DNA from: Corynebacterium riegelii
GTDB taxonomy: Bacteria; Actinomycetota; Actinomycetes; Mycobacteriales; Mycobacteriaceae
Assembly (NCBI RefSeq): GCF_016728505.1
Contig: NZ_CP068159.1
Location: forward strand, 1,054,001 to 1,118,000
DNA: 64,000 nucleotides
Reading direction: 5' to 3'
The notes below the pieces were generated by a model. The model saw nothing but the letters and a program-made list of their open reading frames with translations. It did no database searches and was not told the origin of the DNA. A program made the translations under genes and the position numbers. Of the stretch, positions 1-8,375 are shown piece by piece. Position 1 is the first letter of the stretch, and the number at the start of each line of letters is the position of its first letter.

Positions 1-1
1 C

Positions 2-259
2 TCGTCTCGCCACATCCACGTCCAGGTCATCGACGACCTTGCGGGCCACACCCTGGCTTCCGCATCCTCCATCGAGGCGGACGTGCGCAACCTGGAGGGC
101 GACAAGAAGGACAAGGCTGCCAAGGTTGGCCAGCTCATCGCTGAGCGCGCCAAGGCTGCGGGCATCGAGACCATCGTCTTCGACCGTGGCGGCTACAAGT
201 ACCACGGCCGCGTTGCGGCTCTGGCTGAAGCAGCTCGTGAAGGTGGTCTGAAGTTCTAA
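2..259 (+). CDS. rplR: 50S ribosomal protein L18, C-terminal part
   Basis: The reading frame is open from the window edge and ends with GGLKF-stop. It gives the last 85 residues of L18, including the conserved [12 protein letters not shown] stretch and the alanine-rich terminal helix. L18 binds 5S rRNA in the large subunit. The N-terminal part lies left of the window. The gene is followed after 40 nt by rpsE in the usual spc-operon order, so co-transcription is expected. The identification is firm; only the start is missing. Confidence 0.95.
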   Translation, partial: SSRHIHVQVIDDLAGHTLASASSIEADVRNLEGDKKDKAAKVGQLIAERAKAAGIETIVFDRGGYKYHGRVAALAEAAREGGLKF

Positions 260-299
260 TGATCACTGCAATCATCACCATCAACGGAAGGATCGCGTA

Positions 300-929
300 A
301 TGGCCGAACGTGAACGGCGTGACGGCGGGCGCTCCGCCGACAACCAGAACAACAACCGCGGAGAGCGTGGTGGCCGCGGCCGCCGCGATGACCGCCGCAA
401 CCAGAACGATGATCGCGACAAGTACATTGAGCGCGTCATCACCATCAACCGTGTGGCTAAGACCGTTAAGGGTGGCCGCAACATGTCCTTCACCGCGCTC
501 GTGGTGGTAGGCGACGGCCAGGGCATGGTCGGCGTCGGCTACGGCAAGGCGAAGGAAGTTCCGGCTGCAATCCAGAAGGGTGCTGAGGAGGCTCGCAAGA
601 ACTTCTTCCGCGTCCCGATGATTGGCGGCACCATCCCGCACCCGGTCCAGGCAGAAGAAGCTGCTGGCATCGTGATGCTGCGCCCGGCTGCTCCGGGTAC
701 CGGTGTCATCGCCGGTGGCGCTGTCCGCCCGGTGCTGGAGTGCGCTGGTGTCCAGGACATCCTGGCGAAGTCCCTTGGTTCCGACAACGCTCTGAACGTT
801 GTCCAGGCAACCGTTGCAGGCCTGAAGCAGCTCGTGCGCCCTGAAGAGGTTGCAGCGAAGCGCGGCAAGTCTGTCGAGGACGTCGCTCCGGCCCGTATGC
901 TGCGCGCTCGCGCAGGTCAGGAGGCGTAA
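300..929 (+). CDS. rpsE: 30S ribosomal protein S5
   Basis: S5 is a small-subunit protein involved in decoding fidelity. The 209-residue product has an Arg/Asn/Gly-rich N-terminal extension (about residues 1-40) typical of actinobacteria. The conserved core follows, starting near [18 protein letters not shown], and it contains the double-stranded-RNA-binding fold and the GYGKAKEVP motif. An AGGA-type ribosome binding site precedes the ATG. It lies between rplR and rpmD, the canonical spc order, and ends 5 nt before rpmD. Confidence 0.97.
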   Translation: MAERERRDGGRSADNQNNNRGERGGRGRRDDRRNQNDDRDKYIERVITINRVAKTVKGGRNMSFTALVVVGDGQGMVGVGYGKAKEVPAAIQKGAEEARKNFFRVPMIGGTIPHPVQAEEAAGIVMLRPAAPGTGVIAGGAVRPVLECAGVQDILAKSLGSDNALNVVQATVAGLKQLVRPEEVAAKRGKSVEDVAPARMLRARAGQEA

Positions 930-934
930 GAGCA

Positions 935-1120
935 ATGGCACTGAGGATTACGTTGCACCACGGCAAGGTGGGCGAGAAGCCGGTTACCCGCAAGAACCTG
1001 GAGGCTCTGGGTCTGCGCAAGATCGGCCAGTCTGTTGTTAAGAAGGACAACGCTGCAACCCGCGGCCAGATCCTGAAGGTGCGCCACCTGGTCACCGTCG
1101 AAGAAGTAGCAGGGGAGTAG
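935..1120 (+). CDS. rpmD: 50S ribosomal protein L30
   Basis: A 61-residue protein with the L30 pattern: an initial beta strand (LRITLHHGKVG), then KNLEALGLRKIGQSVV and the terminal VRHLV-type strand. The length is typical of bacterial L30. It starts 5 nt after the rpsE stop and is followed 7 nt later by rplO, so it is a tight member of the spc operon. The assignment is secure from sequence and position. Confidence 0.96.
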   Translation: MALRITLHHGKVGEKPVTRKNLEALGLRKIGQSVVKKDNAATRGQILKVRHLVTVEEVAGE

Positions 1121-1127
1121 ATAGCAC

Positions 1128-1613
1128 ATGGCTGACATCATTAAACTCCATGATCTGCGCCCAGCAAAGGGTGCAAACAAGCCGAAGCAGCGCGTCGGCC
1201 GTGGTGAAGCTGGCAAGGGCGGCAAGACCGCCGGCCGCGGCACCAAGGGCACCAAGGCACGCAACCAGGTTTCGGCAGCGTTTGAGGGTGGCCAGATGCC
1301 GCTTCACATGCGCCTGCCGAAGCTGAAGGGCTTCAAGAACCCGAACCGTGTCGAGTTCCAGGTTGTCAACGTTGCTGACCTGGCTAAGGCATTCCCGGAG
1401 GGCGGCCAGATCGCCATTGCAGACATCGTTGCTGCTGGCCTGGTTCGCGCGAAGGAGCCGGTGAAGGTTCTGGGCAACGGCGACATCAACGTCAAGTTGG
1501 ACGTCACCGCAACCAAGTTCTCCAAGTCTGCGGTTGAGAAGATCGAGGCTGCTGGCGGCTCCGCCACCACCGAAGACTTCCGCCCGCGTTCCGCGGAGAA
1601 GAAGGCTGACTAA
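1128..1613 (+). CDS. rplO: 50S ribosomal protein L15
   Basis: A 161-residue L15. The N-terminus has the family pattern: a short strand, then a glycine/lysine-rich extended arm (about residues 20-45, [18 protein letters not shown]) that threads into 23S rRNA. The C-terminal globular part ends in a KKAD tail. A GGGGAG ribosome binding site lies before the ATG. It is the last gene of this spc block: a strong terminator follows and the next genes are on the opposite strand, so secY is separated from rplO here. Confidence 0.96.
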   Translation: MADIIKLHDLRPAKGANKPKQRVGRGEAGKGGKTAGRGTKGTKARNQVSAAFEGGQMPLHMRLPKLKGFKNPNRVEFQVVNVADLAKAFPEGGQIAIADIVAAGLVRAKEPVKVLGNGDINVKLDVTATKFSKSAVEKIEAAGGSATTEDFRPRSAEKKAD

Positions 1614-1635
1614 TCCAGCTAGCCTAAAGGCATAG

Positions 1636-1677
1636 GCCCGGCTGCTGAAGCAATTGCTTTGGCTGGCCGGGCTTTTT
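1636..1677 (+). terminator. Terminator after rplO
   Basis: GCCCGGC (1636-1642) and GCCGGGC (1666-1672) form a perfect 7-bp stem followed by TTTTTGC. The position is 22 nt after the rplO stop and before the convergent dmsD-like gene. It ends the spc block upstream of an inserted segment. Confidence 0.8.
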
Positions 1678-1723
1678 GCTTACTTAACCCTATTTAGCTG
1701 CAGAAGGGGTGAAGCAGCAAAAA

Positions 1724-2380
1724 CTACGCCACCGCGGCGCGCCGCACACCTCGCGTAAGACCGGGTAGTGCTTGATACACCGCAGTGCGGGCGTGTTCCG
1801 TGACACCGGCCAGCACCTGTTCAGCAAACCGAGCCGGGTGGTTGATGGCAAACTGGCGCAGCAGTGCTACGAGGCGCTCATACTCCCGCGCGTTGGGCGC
1901 CCCGGCAACAAGGGCTGCGACGTGCGCGATGCAGCGTAGCTCAAATCCAATGTGGTCAGGCGGCAGGTTCCCCAACTTGTTCCCCAACCCGCCAGTGCTC
2001 AAAGCAGGTTGGAAGCCAACGGTTGCGTAGAAAGCTTCGACTTGCGACGCCACCCCGTCCAGCACCAAACCGTCCAGCGAAAAGTAGGGCGATTCGTAGG
2101 GCTGAGCGAGCGGGGCTCCTGTGCCGATGAACAGATACAGGTGGTCGCGCTGCAGCTGTTCAACCGTATCCGGCTGGGCGGCGGATCGCTCAAGCATCGC
2201 TGTAGCCTCACGCGAGTCTGGGTCCTGCAGGGGCCAATCTTTGAGCAGATCCGGGTTGGTCAGTGCGGTGAGCATCTCTGGGGAGGGCTCATCCAGAAAC
2301 AGTTGGCCAACAATAACTGCAGCAACGCTCAAGCGCCGGAACCGTTCCATGCCACGATCCATATCCGTATCCATTTCCAC
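1724..2380 (-). CDS. dmsD: TorD/DmsD-family chaperone for a molybdoenzyme
   Basis: The 218-residue product resembles the TorD/DmsD cytoplasmic chaperones that bind the twin-arginine leader of DMSO/TMAO reductase catalytic subunits. The best clue is the central LQRDHLYLFIGTGAPLAQPYES segment (about residues 79-100), where E/Y-S-P-Y typifies the family, within an otherwise helical protein. The start could be the GTG at 2380 or the ATG at 2350 (MERFRRLS). Upstream on the same strand lies only the tail of a dmsC-like gene; no dmsA or dmsB is present. The chaperone may therefore be a leftover of a lost reductase operon or may serve an enzyme encoded elsewhere. The family call is good, the substrate is inference. 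Confidence 0.72.
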   Translation of the reverse strand: MEMDTDMDRGMERFRRLSVAAVIVGQLFLDEPSPEMLTALTNPDLLKDWPLQDPDSREATAMLERSAAQPDTVEQLQRDHLYLFIGTGAPLAQPYESPYFSLDGLVLDGVASQVEAFYATVGFQPALSTGGLGNKLGNLPPDHIGFELRCIAHVAALVAGAPNAREYERLVALLRQFAINHPARFAEQVLAGVTEHARTAVYQALPGLTRGVRRAAVA

Positions 2381-2630
2381 GCCAGATTCCCACCCTGTCC
2401 ATCGCGCCGTAGAACATGCATCGTCCTGCCAGCTCAGCGACTACCATAAGCACGTAGGCGAGAATGATCCAGAACAACGCCGATGCGGTAGGGCGACCTC
2501 GCGTGCCGCTGAAGGCCAGCAGTAGGCCGACGATGAAGGCGCCGATGAGCAAAAGCGCGATGCGGATCCAGCGCAGGCAATCGTGAACTAATAGGGTCGG
2601 GGAGTCTGCGCGCAGATGGGAGGGAACTTA
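2289..2630 (-). pseudogene. C-terminal remnant of a DmsC-like reductase membrane anchor
   Basis: The frame is open from a stop at 2628-2630 to 2289. It encodes two hydrophobic segments (around LIGAFIVGLLLAF and LFWIILAYVLMVVAELAGR) followed by CMFYGAMDR. The ELxGRxxFY pattern matches the C-terminal end of DmsC-type anchors of DMSO reductase as I recall the family. A full anchor is roughly 280 residues or more with eight helices; only the last two or so remain. The frame overlaps the start of the dmsD-like gene, as in an intact operon. Nothing resembling the first part lies between here and secY, so I read it as truncated. Confidence 0.6.
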
Positions 2631-2773
2631 GTAATTAGGGGCCGAGCTGCTAGAGTGGTGGGGTCCAATATGTACGGGTGGGCCTTGGCTTGCGTTTCGG
2701 CAGGTGATTCGGCCCATTTGGAATACTGTCCATATTCTCTTGCTGCTAAACGTAGTAGGAGCCAGGAGGCTTT

Positions 2774-4102
2774 GTGTCCGCAATTGCTCAGGCGTTTAAA
2801 GATCCTGATCTGCGTAAAAAGATCTTGATCACGCTTGCCCTGATGTTTCTGTACCGTCTCGGTGCGCAGATCCCCACCCCGGGTGTTGATTACGCGCTGA
2901 TCAATCAGCGTCTGCAGGACATCTCGCAGGGTGACCAAGCGTCGATGTTCTCCATCATCGGCTTGTTCTCTGGCGGTGCGCTGCTGCAGCTGTCTATCTT
3001 CGCCATCGGCATCATGCCGTACATTACGGCGTCCATTATCGTGCAGCTGCTGACCGTGGTTATTCCGAAGTTCGAGGAACTGAAGAAGGAAGGCCAGGCC
3101 GGCCAGGCGAAGATGACGCAGTACACGCGCTACCTCACGGTGGCGCTGGCGCTGCTGCAGTCCGCAGGCATCGTGGCGCTTGCGGATCGTGAGCAGCTGC
3201 TTGGCAGCGGAATTCCGGTGCTTGTAGAGGACCGTAGCGCTTGGACCCTGATCATGATGATCATCGTCATGACCGCGGGCGCCGTCCTGATCATGTGGCT
3301 CGGTGAGATCATCACTGAGAAGGGCGTGGGCAACGGTATGTCGCTGCTCATCTTCGCCGGCATTGCCACCCGCATCCCGATCGAGGGCGTGACCATTTGG
3401 GAGCAGTCCGGCCCGCTGACCTTCCTCCTGGTTCTCGGCGCCATGATCCTGCTGGTTGTTGGCATCATCTTCATCGAGCAGGGCCAGCGCCGCATCCCGG
3501 TCCAGTACGCAAAACGTATGGTGGGCCGCCGCCAGTACGGCGGGTCTTCGACCTACCTGCCGCTGAAGGTGAACCAGGCCGGCGTTATCCCGGTGATCTT
3601 TGCCTCCTCGCTGATGTACGTGCCGGTGCTGCTGACCCAGATTGTCACCATGAACCAGACGGCACAGCCGGATAACTGGTGGATGAACAACGTCATGTCG
3701 TGGCTGCAGAACCCCGGTTCCTGGCAGTACATCATCACCTACGTTGTACTGATCATCTTCTTCGCGTACTTCTACGTGTCCATCCAGTATGACCCGGTTG
3801 AGCAGGCTGAAAACATGAAGAAGTACGGCGGCTTTATCCCGGGTATCCGCCCGGGCCGTGCAACCGCGCAGTACCTCGGCTTTGTTATGAATCGCCTGCT
3901 GTTCGTCGGCGCGATCTACCTTGCGGGCATCGCTGTGCTTCCGAACCTTGCTATGGATGCCGGCGTGGCTGGCTCCGGTTCGGGTGGCATGGCTGGCTTC
4001 GGCGGCACCGCAATCCTTATTATGGTGTCCGTGGCATTGACCACGGTTAAGCAAATTGAATCCCAGCTTCTGCAATCTAACTACGAAGGACTTTTGCGAT
4101 AA
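2774..4102 (+). CDS. secY: Preprotein translocase channel subunit SecY
   Basis: SecY forms the ten-helix protein-conducting channel of the Sec system in the cytoplasmic membrane. The product has 442 residues. Family markers include the N-terminal [27 protein letters not shown] of the second helix, GERxxGNGMS-like [15 protein letters not shown], and the C-terminal [16 protein letters not shown]. The GTG start at 2774 is chosen because AGGAGG lies 5-10 nt upstream. The stop overlaps the adk ATG by one base, the usual secY-adk coupling. Confidence 0.97.
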   Translation: MSAIAQAFKDPDLRKKILITLALMFLYRLGAQIPTPGVDYALINQRLQDISQGDQASMFSIIGLFSGGALLQLSIFAIGIMPYITASIIVQLLTVVIPKFEELKKEGQAGQAKMTQYTRYLTVALALLQSAGIVALADREQLLGSGIPVLVEDRSAWTLIMMIIVMTAGAVLIMWLGEIITEKGVGNGMSLLIFAGIATRIPIEGVTIWEQSGPLTFLLVLGAMILLVVGIIFIEQGQRRIPVQYAKRMVGRRQYGGSSTYLPLKVNQAGVIPVIFASSLMYVPVLLTQIVTMNQTAQPDNWWMNNVMSWLQNPGSWQYIITYVVLIIFFAYFYVSIQYDPVEQAENMKKYGGFIPGIRPGRATAQYLGFVMNRLLFVGAIYLAGIAVLPNLAMDAGVAGSGSGGMAGFGGTAILIMVSVALTTVKQIESQLLQSNYEGLLR

Positions 4103-4647
4103 TGCGTCTCGTTCTCCTCGGCCCTCCCGGTGCTGGCAAGGGCACCCAGGCAGCCATCCTGTCCGAAAAGCTCGGCGTCCCGCACATCTCTACGGGTGAT
4201 CTGTTCCGCGCCAACATTGGTGAAGGAACCCCGCTGGGTGTTGAGGCCAAGAGCTACATCGACGCCGGCAAGCTTGTGCCGACGGATGTCACCGCGCGCA
4301 TGGTGGAGGATCGCCTGAATCAGGACGATGCCAAGGACGGCTTCCTGCTCGATGGCTTCCCGCGCACGGTGGAGCAGGCCGACATCCTGACCGACCTGCT
4401 GGCTAAGAAGGGCGAGAAGCTCGACGGCGTGCTCAACTTCGTTGTTGATGAGGACGTGGTGGTTGAGCGCATGCTGGCCCGTGGCCGCGCCGACGACAAT
4501 GAGGAGACCATCCGCACCCGCCTCGGCGTCTACCGTGATGAGACCTCCCCGCTGATTGATCACTACGGCGAGGACATCATCTCCATCGACGCAGTGGGCG
4601 ATGTGGACGAGATCAACGCCCGCGCTATGCAGGCGCTGGGCAAGTAG
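4102..4647 (+). CDS. adk: Adenylate kinase
   Basis: Adenylate kinase interconverts ATP, ADP and AMP in the cytoplasm. The P-loop GPPGAGKGT lies at residues 7-15, followed by HISTGDLFR (AMP binding) and [10 protein letters not shown]. At 181 residues it is the short form without the extended zinc-binding LID; the LID position is the brief [15 protein letters not shown]. It overlaps the secY stop by one base, and a strong terminator follows 16 nt after its stop. Confidence 0.97.
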   Translation: MRLVLLGPPGAGKGTQAAILSEKLGVPHISTGDLFRANIGEGTPLGVEAKSYIDAGKLVPTDVTARMVEDRLNQDDAKDGFLLDGFPRTVEQADILTDLLAKKGEKLDGVLNFVVDEDVVVERMLARGRADDNEETIRTRLGVYRDETSPLIDHYGEDIISIDAVGDVDEINARAMQALGK

Positions 4648-4663
4648 CCCGACAGCGTTTTAC

Positions 4664-4695
4664 AAGGCCGGTGGTTTCACCGGCCTTTCGCTTTT
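4664..4695 (+). terminator. Terminator after adk
   Basis: AAGGCCGGTG (4664-4673) pairs perfectly over 10 bp with CACCGGCCTT (4678-4687), with a GTTT loop, followed by TTCGCTTTTT. It separates secY-adk from map. Confidence 0.9.
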
Positions 4696-4696
4696 T

Positions 4697-4707
4697 GCTT
4701 ATCGACG
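4697..4707 (+). repeat. 11-bp word GCTTATCGACG, copy 1
   Basis: Exact copy, plus orientation, non-coding, just after the adk terminator. Other exact copies: 15040-15050 (+, eccB), 21238-21248 (+, eccC), 22215-22225 (-), 24021-24031 (-, non-coding), 32478-32488 (-), 33116-33126 (+, alr), 50036-50046 (-), 55555-55565 (+), 58159-58169 (+). Confidence 0.85.
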
Positions 4708-4732
4708 TTTCAACGAACCCCCGGAGAACCCC

Positions 4733-5524
4733 ATGGCATTCAGACGACGCAGCATTGCCGCTAAGACGGCAGAAGAACTTGACGCAATGGAGGCCGCTGG
4801 CCGCATTGTAGGTATTGCGCTGCAGGAGGTGCGCGCCGCGGCGAAGCCTGGTGCAACCACGCTTGATCTTGACACCGTTGCCGAAACCGTGATCCGGGAT
4901 CATGGTGCGATCCCGACGTTTTTGGGCTATCAGGGCTTTCCGGGCTCGATTTGTGCCTCGGTGAATGAGGTTGTGGTGCACGGCATACCGTCGGCAAGCA
5001 AGGTGCTCAAAGAGGGGGATTTGGTGTCGGTGGATTGCGGCGCGACCTTCAACGGCTGGGTGGGGGATTCCGCCTGGTCCTTTGGGGTGGGCGAGCTTGC
5101 GCCCGAGGTGGATGCGCTGAACCGCGCGACCGAATGGGTACTCGCTGAGGGGATGAAGGCGATGGTGCCGGGCAACCGCCTGACGGATGTCTCGCACGCG
5201 CTCGAGGTGGCGACGCGGCGCGCCGAGCAAAAGTTCGGCGTAGAACTGGGCATCCTCGACGGCTACGGCGGCCATGGCATTGGCCGTGAAATGCATGAAG
5301 AGCCATTTCTGGCCAACGAGGGTAAGCCGAACCGCGGCCCGCGCATCCAGGAAGGATCGGTGCTGGCAATTGAGCCGATGCTGATCCTTGGTGGGGAAAT
5401 CGACTCCGATGTGCTCGATGACGATTGGACCGTGGTCACCGCCGACGGCTCGCCCGCAGCGCATTGGGAACACACGGTTGCGGCGACAAAACATGGGCCG
5501 CGCATCCTCACTCCGCGTGTTTAA
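4733..5524 (+). CDS. map: Type I methionine aminopeptidase
   Basis: This enzyme removes the initiator methionine from new proteins. The 263-residue product begins [19 protein letters not shown] and has the pita-bread fold signature. Metal-ligand segments are [13 protein letters not shown] (two Asp), [13 protein letters not shown] (His) and the IEPML Glu, with a terminal WEHTVAAT carrying the last Glu. The start at 4733 has CGGAG nearby; a longer upstream frame runs back into adk and is not used. It lies after secY-adk, the standard neighbour set. Confidence 0.95.
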   Translation: MAFRRRSIAAKTAEELDAMEAAGRIVGIALQEVRAAAKPGATTLDLDTVAETVIRDHGAIPTFLGYQGFPGSICASVNEVVVHGIPSASKVLKEGDLVSVDCGATFNGWVGDSAWSFGVGELAPEVDALNRATEWVLAEGMKAMVPGNRLTDVSHALEVATRRAEQKFGVELGILDGYGGHGIGREMHEEPFLANEGKPNRGPRIQEGSVLAIEPMLILGGEIDSDVLDDDWTVVTADGSPAAHWEHTVAATKHGPRILTPRV

Positions 5525-5528
5525 CCTA

Positions 5529-5542
5529 TATACTTTTGCGCA
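5529..5542 (+). promoter_or_regulatory. -10 element of the L,D-transpeptidase gene
   Basis: TATACT at 5529-5534 lies 7 nt before the ATG at 5542, the spacing expected for a transcript that begins at the start codon. No convincing -35 hexamer or ribosome binding site is visible. Confidence 0.5.
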
Positions 5543-6318
5543 TGTTTACCTCTACCCGCCACGGCAAGGCGTCTCTGATGAAGGCAACGATGAAGCGTCG
5601 CGTAGCCGCGCTCGCCGCAAGCGTTGGCATTGCCGCAACCTTGATCGCGCAGCCCGCAGGCGTTGCCCAGGCGCAGCCCGCGCCGCAGGACTTCTACAGC
5701 CAGGTACAGTCCCAGTACTCCTCGCTTGGCTCTAGCAATGACCAGGCGACGCGCGATGCTGCGTGGAACATGCGTAACTCCCTGCGCCAGCAGGCAGATG
5801 GGCTTGCAATCTTCGGCGCGCAGGCCCCGGCGCAGGCCAAGAAGCAGATCGACCAGACCGTGGAGAGCCTCTTCCCGGGCCTTATTGCGGAGCGCACCCC
5901 GAAGCCGGCACCGGCACCTGCCCCGGCACCCGCTCCGGCACCCGCACCGACGAAGCCAGCGTTTGATTACGGACCCTGCCCGAAGGACGCCAAAGTATGC
6001 GTTGACATCTCCGGGCGTCGCTCCTGGCTGCAAAACAACGGCGAGGTTTACTACGGCTCCGTCTACGTCGGCCCAGGACGCGCCGGCCACGAAACGCCGA
6101 AGGGCACCTTCTACGTCAATCGCAAGGTTAAGGACGAGATTTCCTACCTGTTCAACAACGCCCCGATGCCGTATGCGGTGTACTTCACCAACCGTGGCCA
6201 CGCGTTCCACCAGGGCGACCCGAGCATCCTGTCCCACGGTTGCGTGCGCATGTACCAGAAGGATGCACAGAAGTACTTCAACGATCTGCAGATCGGTGAC
6301 AAGGTCTTCATCTACTAA
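5542..6318 (+). CDS. Secreted L,D-transpeptidase (YkuD domain)
   Basis: The product cross-links peptidoglycan through 3-3 bonds outside the membrane. The N-terminal signal peptide (from MKATMKRR, hydrophobic through IAATLIA, then AGVAQA as a likely cleavage region) is followed by a helical segment. Next is a Pro-Ala repeat linker (about 116-135) and a C-terminal YkuD domain. The catalytic motif is clear: HAFHQGD followed by SHGCVRM, with the Cys nucleophile in HGC. The ATG at 5542 fits a leaderless transcript; the ATG at 5578 is a plausible alternative. Unlike the large mycobacterial LdtMt enzymes it has no immunoglobulin-like domains, only the Pro-rich spacer. Confidence 0.88.
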   Translation: MFTSTRHGKASLMKATMKRRVAALAASVGIAATLIAQPAGVAQAQPAPQDFYSQVQSQYSSLGSSNDQATRDAAWNMRNSLRQQADGLAIFGAQAPAQAKKQIDQTVESLFPGLIAERTPKPAPAPAPAPAPAPAPTKPAFDYGPCPKDAKVCVDISGRRSWLQNNGEVYYGSVYVGPGRAGHETPKGTFYVNRKVKDEISYLFNNAPMPYAVYFTNRGHAFHQGDPSILSHGCVRMYQKDAQKYFNDLQIGDKVFIY

Positions 6319-6331
6319 CCTTGGACGCTGT

Positions 6332-6377
6332 CCTCACCTGGCACATGTTGCGCTTTTCCCAGGTGAGGCACTATAGT
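6332..6377 (+). promoter_or_regulatory. infA promoter inside a 10-bp inverted repeat
   Basis: TTGCGC (6348-6353) and TATAGT (6372-6377) have an 18-nt spacer, a good vegetative promoter about 90 nt upstream of infA. CCTCACCTGG (6332-6341) and CCAGGTGAGG (6359-6368) form a perfect inverted repeat that brackets the -35 and reaches the spacer. The repeat may be an operator or the 3' hairpin of the transpeptidase transcript, whose stop is at 6316-6318; there is no T-tract. Confidence 0.6.
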
Positions 6378-6466
6378 GGACGTTTGGCGTGGCAACACGT
6401 CATGTAGCAATCCGGTAAATACGTCCAGTACCTGGGAAAACCTAGGTGCGTTAGGAAGTGGAGTGT

Positions 6467-6685
6467 ATGGCAAAAGAAGGCGCAATCGAGGTTGAGGGCC
6501 GCATTGTTGAGCCCTTGAAGAATGCAATGTTCCGTGTCGAGTTGGACAACGGGCACGAAGTTCTCGCCCACATCAGTGGCAAGATGCGCCAGCACTACAT
6601 CCGCATCCTCCCTGAGGACAGGGTCATCGTGGAGCTTTCCCCGTATGACTTGGAACGCGGGCGTATCACCTACCGCTACAAGTAA
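6467..6685 (+). CDS. infA: Translation initiation factor IF-1
   Basis: A 72-residue OB-fold protein beginning [15 protein letters not shown], with the conserved [20 protein letters not shown] and terminal [13 protein letters not shown]-1 binds the A site of the 30S subunit during initiation. The ATG at 6467 is preferred over the GTG at 6458 because the family begins with MAK. It has its own promoter and opens the alpha-type block that leads to rpsM. Confidence 0.97.
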   Translation: MAKEGAIEVEGRIVEPLKNAMFRVELDNGHEVLAHISGKMRQHYIRILPEDRVIVELSPYDLERGRITYRYK

Positions 6686-6717
6686 GCACTTTTCGCCTCC
6701 TTATCCAGGGGTGCTTT
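6684..6717 (+). terminator. Possible weak terminator after infA
   Basis: AAGCAC (6684-6689, overlapping the stop codon) can pair with GTGCTT (6711-6716), followed by TT. The stem is short and the loop long. It could allow partial read-through into the 170-nt leader before rpsM, where I see no coding sequence. Confidence 0.4.
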
Positions 6718-6887
6718 TCCGTGAAACTCGATGAGTTTGGCGGGAGCTCTCGTTTACCTTCGGCCACGGTGGCTGAAGCCGCGCGAAACCACAACCCACT
6801 CTCCGGCACGGTCCGGACAAAGTGTTGCCTGGCGCGGACGGATAGGGAGAAAACCACCGTAACAACCCGAAAGGAACGTGACCCGAT

Positions 6888-7256
6888 ATGGCACGTCTTG
6901 CAGGTGTTGATCTGCCGCGTAACAAGCGCATGGAGATCGCACTGACCTACATCTACGGCATCGGCCCGGCCCGTGCCAAGGAACTGCTCGAGAAGACGGG
7001 CGTTTCTCCTGACCTGCGCACTGACAACCTGAGCGACGATCAGCTTGCAGCACTGCGTGACGCAATTGAGTCCTCCTACACCGTCGAGGGTGACCTGCGT
7101 CGTGAGGTGCAGGCGGATATCCGCCGCAAGATTGAGATCGGCTCCTACCAGGGTCTGCGCCACCGCCGTGGCCTCCCGGTTCGCGGCCAGCGCACCAAGA
7201 CCAATGCGCGTACCCGCAAGGGCCCGAAGAAGACCATCGCAGGAAAGAAGAAGTAA
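6888..7256 (+). CDS. rpsM: 30S ribosomal protein S13
   Basis: A 122-residue S13 with the N-terminal [13 protein letters not shown] and [14 protein letters not shown] helix-hairpin-helix. The basic C-terminal tail has [26 protein letters not shown]13 sits in the 30S head and contacts tRNA and S19. A GAAAGGA ribosome binding site precedes the ATG. The gap to infA is about 200 nt. rpsK follows after 3 nt, so rpsM-rpsK-rpsD-rpoA-rplQ form one block. Confidence 0.97.
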   Translation: MARLAGVDLPRNKRMEIALTYIYGIGPARAKELLEKTGVSPDLRTDNLSDDQLAALRDAIESSYTVEGDLRREVQADIRRKIEIGSYQGLRHRRGLPVRGQRTKTNARTRKGPKKTIAGKKK

Positions 7257-7259
7257 AAC

Positions 7260-7661
7260 ATGCCACCGAAGACTCGTGCTGGCGCGCGTCGTGGACGTCG
7301 CGTCGTAAAGAAGAACGTGGCCGCTGGCCACGCGTACATCAAGTCCACCTTCAACAACACCATTGTGTCCATCACGGACGAGACTGGTGCTGTCATCTCC
7401 TGGGCCTCTTCCGGCCACGTCGGCTTCAAGGGCTCCCGTAAGTCCACGCCGTTCGCTGCGCAGATGGCTGCCGAGAACGCTGCCCGCAAGGCAATGGAGC
7501 ACGGCATGAAGAAGGTTGACGTTTTTGTTAAGGGTCCGGGCTCCGGCCGCGAGACCGCTATCCGTTCCCTGCAGGCCGCTGGCCTGGAGGTGTCGTCGAT
7601 CTCCGACGTGACGCCGCAGCCATTCAACGGTTGCCGTCCGGCGAAGCGTCGTCGCGTTTAA
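7260..7661 (+). CDS. rpsK: 30S ribosomal protein S11
   Basis: The 133-residue product carries the S11 signature [23 protein letters not shown] and the C-terminal [18 protein letters not shown]. The N-terminal lysine/arginine-rich arm contacts 16S rRNA in the platform. It begins 3 nt after the rpsM stop and precedes rpsD by 26 nt, in the usual alpha-operon order. Confidence 0.97.
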   Translation: MPPKTRAGARRGRRVVKKNVAAGHAYIKSTFNNTIVSITDETGAVISWASSGHVGFKGSRKSTPFAAQMAAENAARKAMEHGMKKVDVFVKGPGSGRETAIRSLQAAGLEVSSISDVTPQPFNGCRPAKRRRV

Positions 7662-7687
7662 GGCTGAAAGGAAAGAGGTAAGAGAAC

Positions 7688-8293
7688 ATGGCTCGTTATA
7701 CCGGCCCTGCTACCCGTAAGTCCCGTCGCCTCCGCGTCGACCTGGTCGGCGGCGACATGTCCTTCGAGCGTCGCCCGTACCCTCCGGGGCAGGCTGGCCG
7801 CGCCCGCATCAAGGAATCTGAGTACCTGCTCCAGCTGCAGGAGAAGCAGAAGGCTCGCTTCACCTACGGCGTGATGGAGAAGCAGTTCCGCCGCTACTAC
7901 GAGGAGGCCAACCGCCTCCCGGGTAAGACCGGTGACAACCTGCTGGTGCTCCTGGAGTCCCGCCTGGACAACGTCATCTACCGTGCTGGTCTGGCTCGCA
8001 CCCGCCGCCAGGCTCGCCAGCTTGTCTCCCACGGTCACTTCACCGTGAACGGCAAGGCAATTGACGTGCCGTCCTTCAAGGTCACTCAGTACGACATCAT
8101 CGACGTGCGCGACAAGTCTCGTTCGATGCTGTGGTTCGAAGAGGCCCAGGACAACCTGCTTGACTCCGTCGTTCCGGCCTGGCTGCAGGTCGTCCCGGAC
8201 ACCCTGCGCATCCTCGTGCACCAGCTGCCCGAGCGCGCTCAGATCGACGTTCCGCTGCAGGAGCAGCTCATCGTCGAGCTCTACTCGAAGTAG
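7688..8293 (+). CDS. rpsD: 30S ribosomal protein S4
   Basis: A 201-residue S4 of the type without the zinc-binding cysteines; the N-terminal half is MARYTGPATRKSRRLRVDL. The S4 RNA-binding domain is visible around residues 90-150 (RLDNVIYRAGLARTRRQAR, LVSHGHFTVNGKAIDVPS). S4 nucleates 30S assembly. An AAAGAGGTAAGAG stretch before the ATG serves as ribosome binding site. rpoA follows after about 80 nt. Confidence 0.97.
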   Translation: MARYTGPATRKSRRLRVDLVGGDMSFERRPYPPGQAGRARIKESEYLLQLQEKQKARFTYGVMEKQFRRYYEEANRLPGKTGDNLLVLLESRLDNVIYRAGLARTRRQARQLVSHGHFTVNGKAIDVPSFKVTQYDIIDVRDKSRSMLWFEEAQDNLLDSVVPAWLQVVPDTLRILVHQLPERAQIDVPLQEQLIVELYSK

Positions 8294-8375
8294 TCCACTT
8301 CTTAGCGTTCATAGCGCTTGTAAAATATCCGTTCCTACCGGCATCAGATAGTGGTTGCCGAATAAGGAGAAGTTC

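Noticed and set aside
2588-4075. 495-codon open frame opposite secY
   Set aside because: Very His/Asp/Gln-rich translation with no recognisable domain; it is a shadow of secY.
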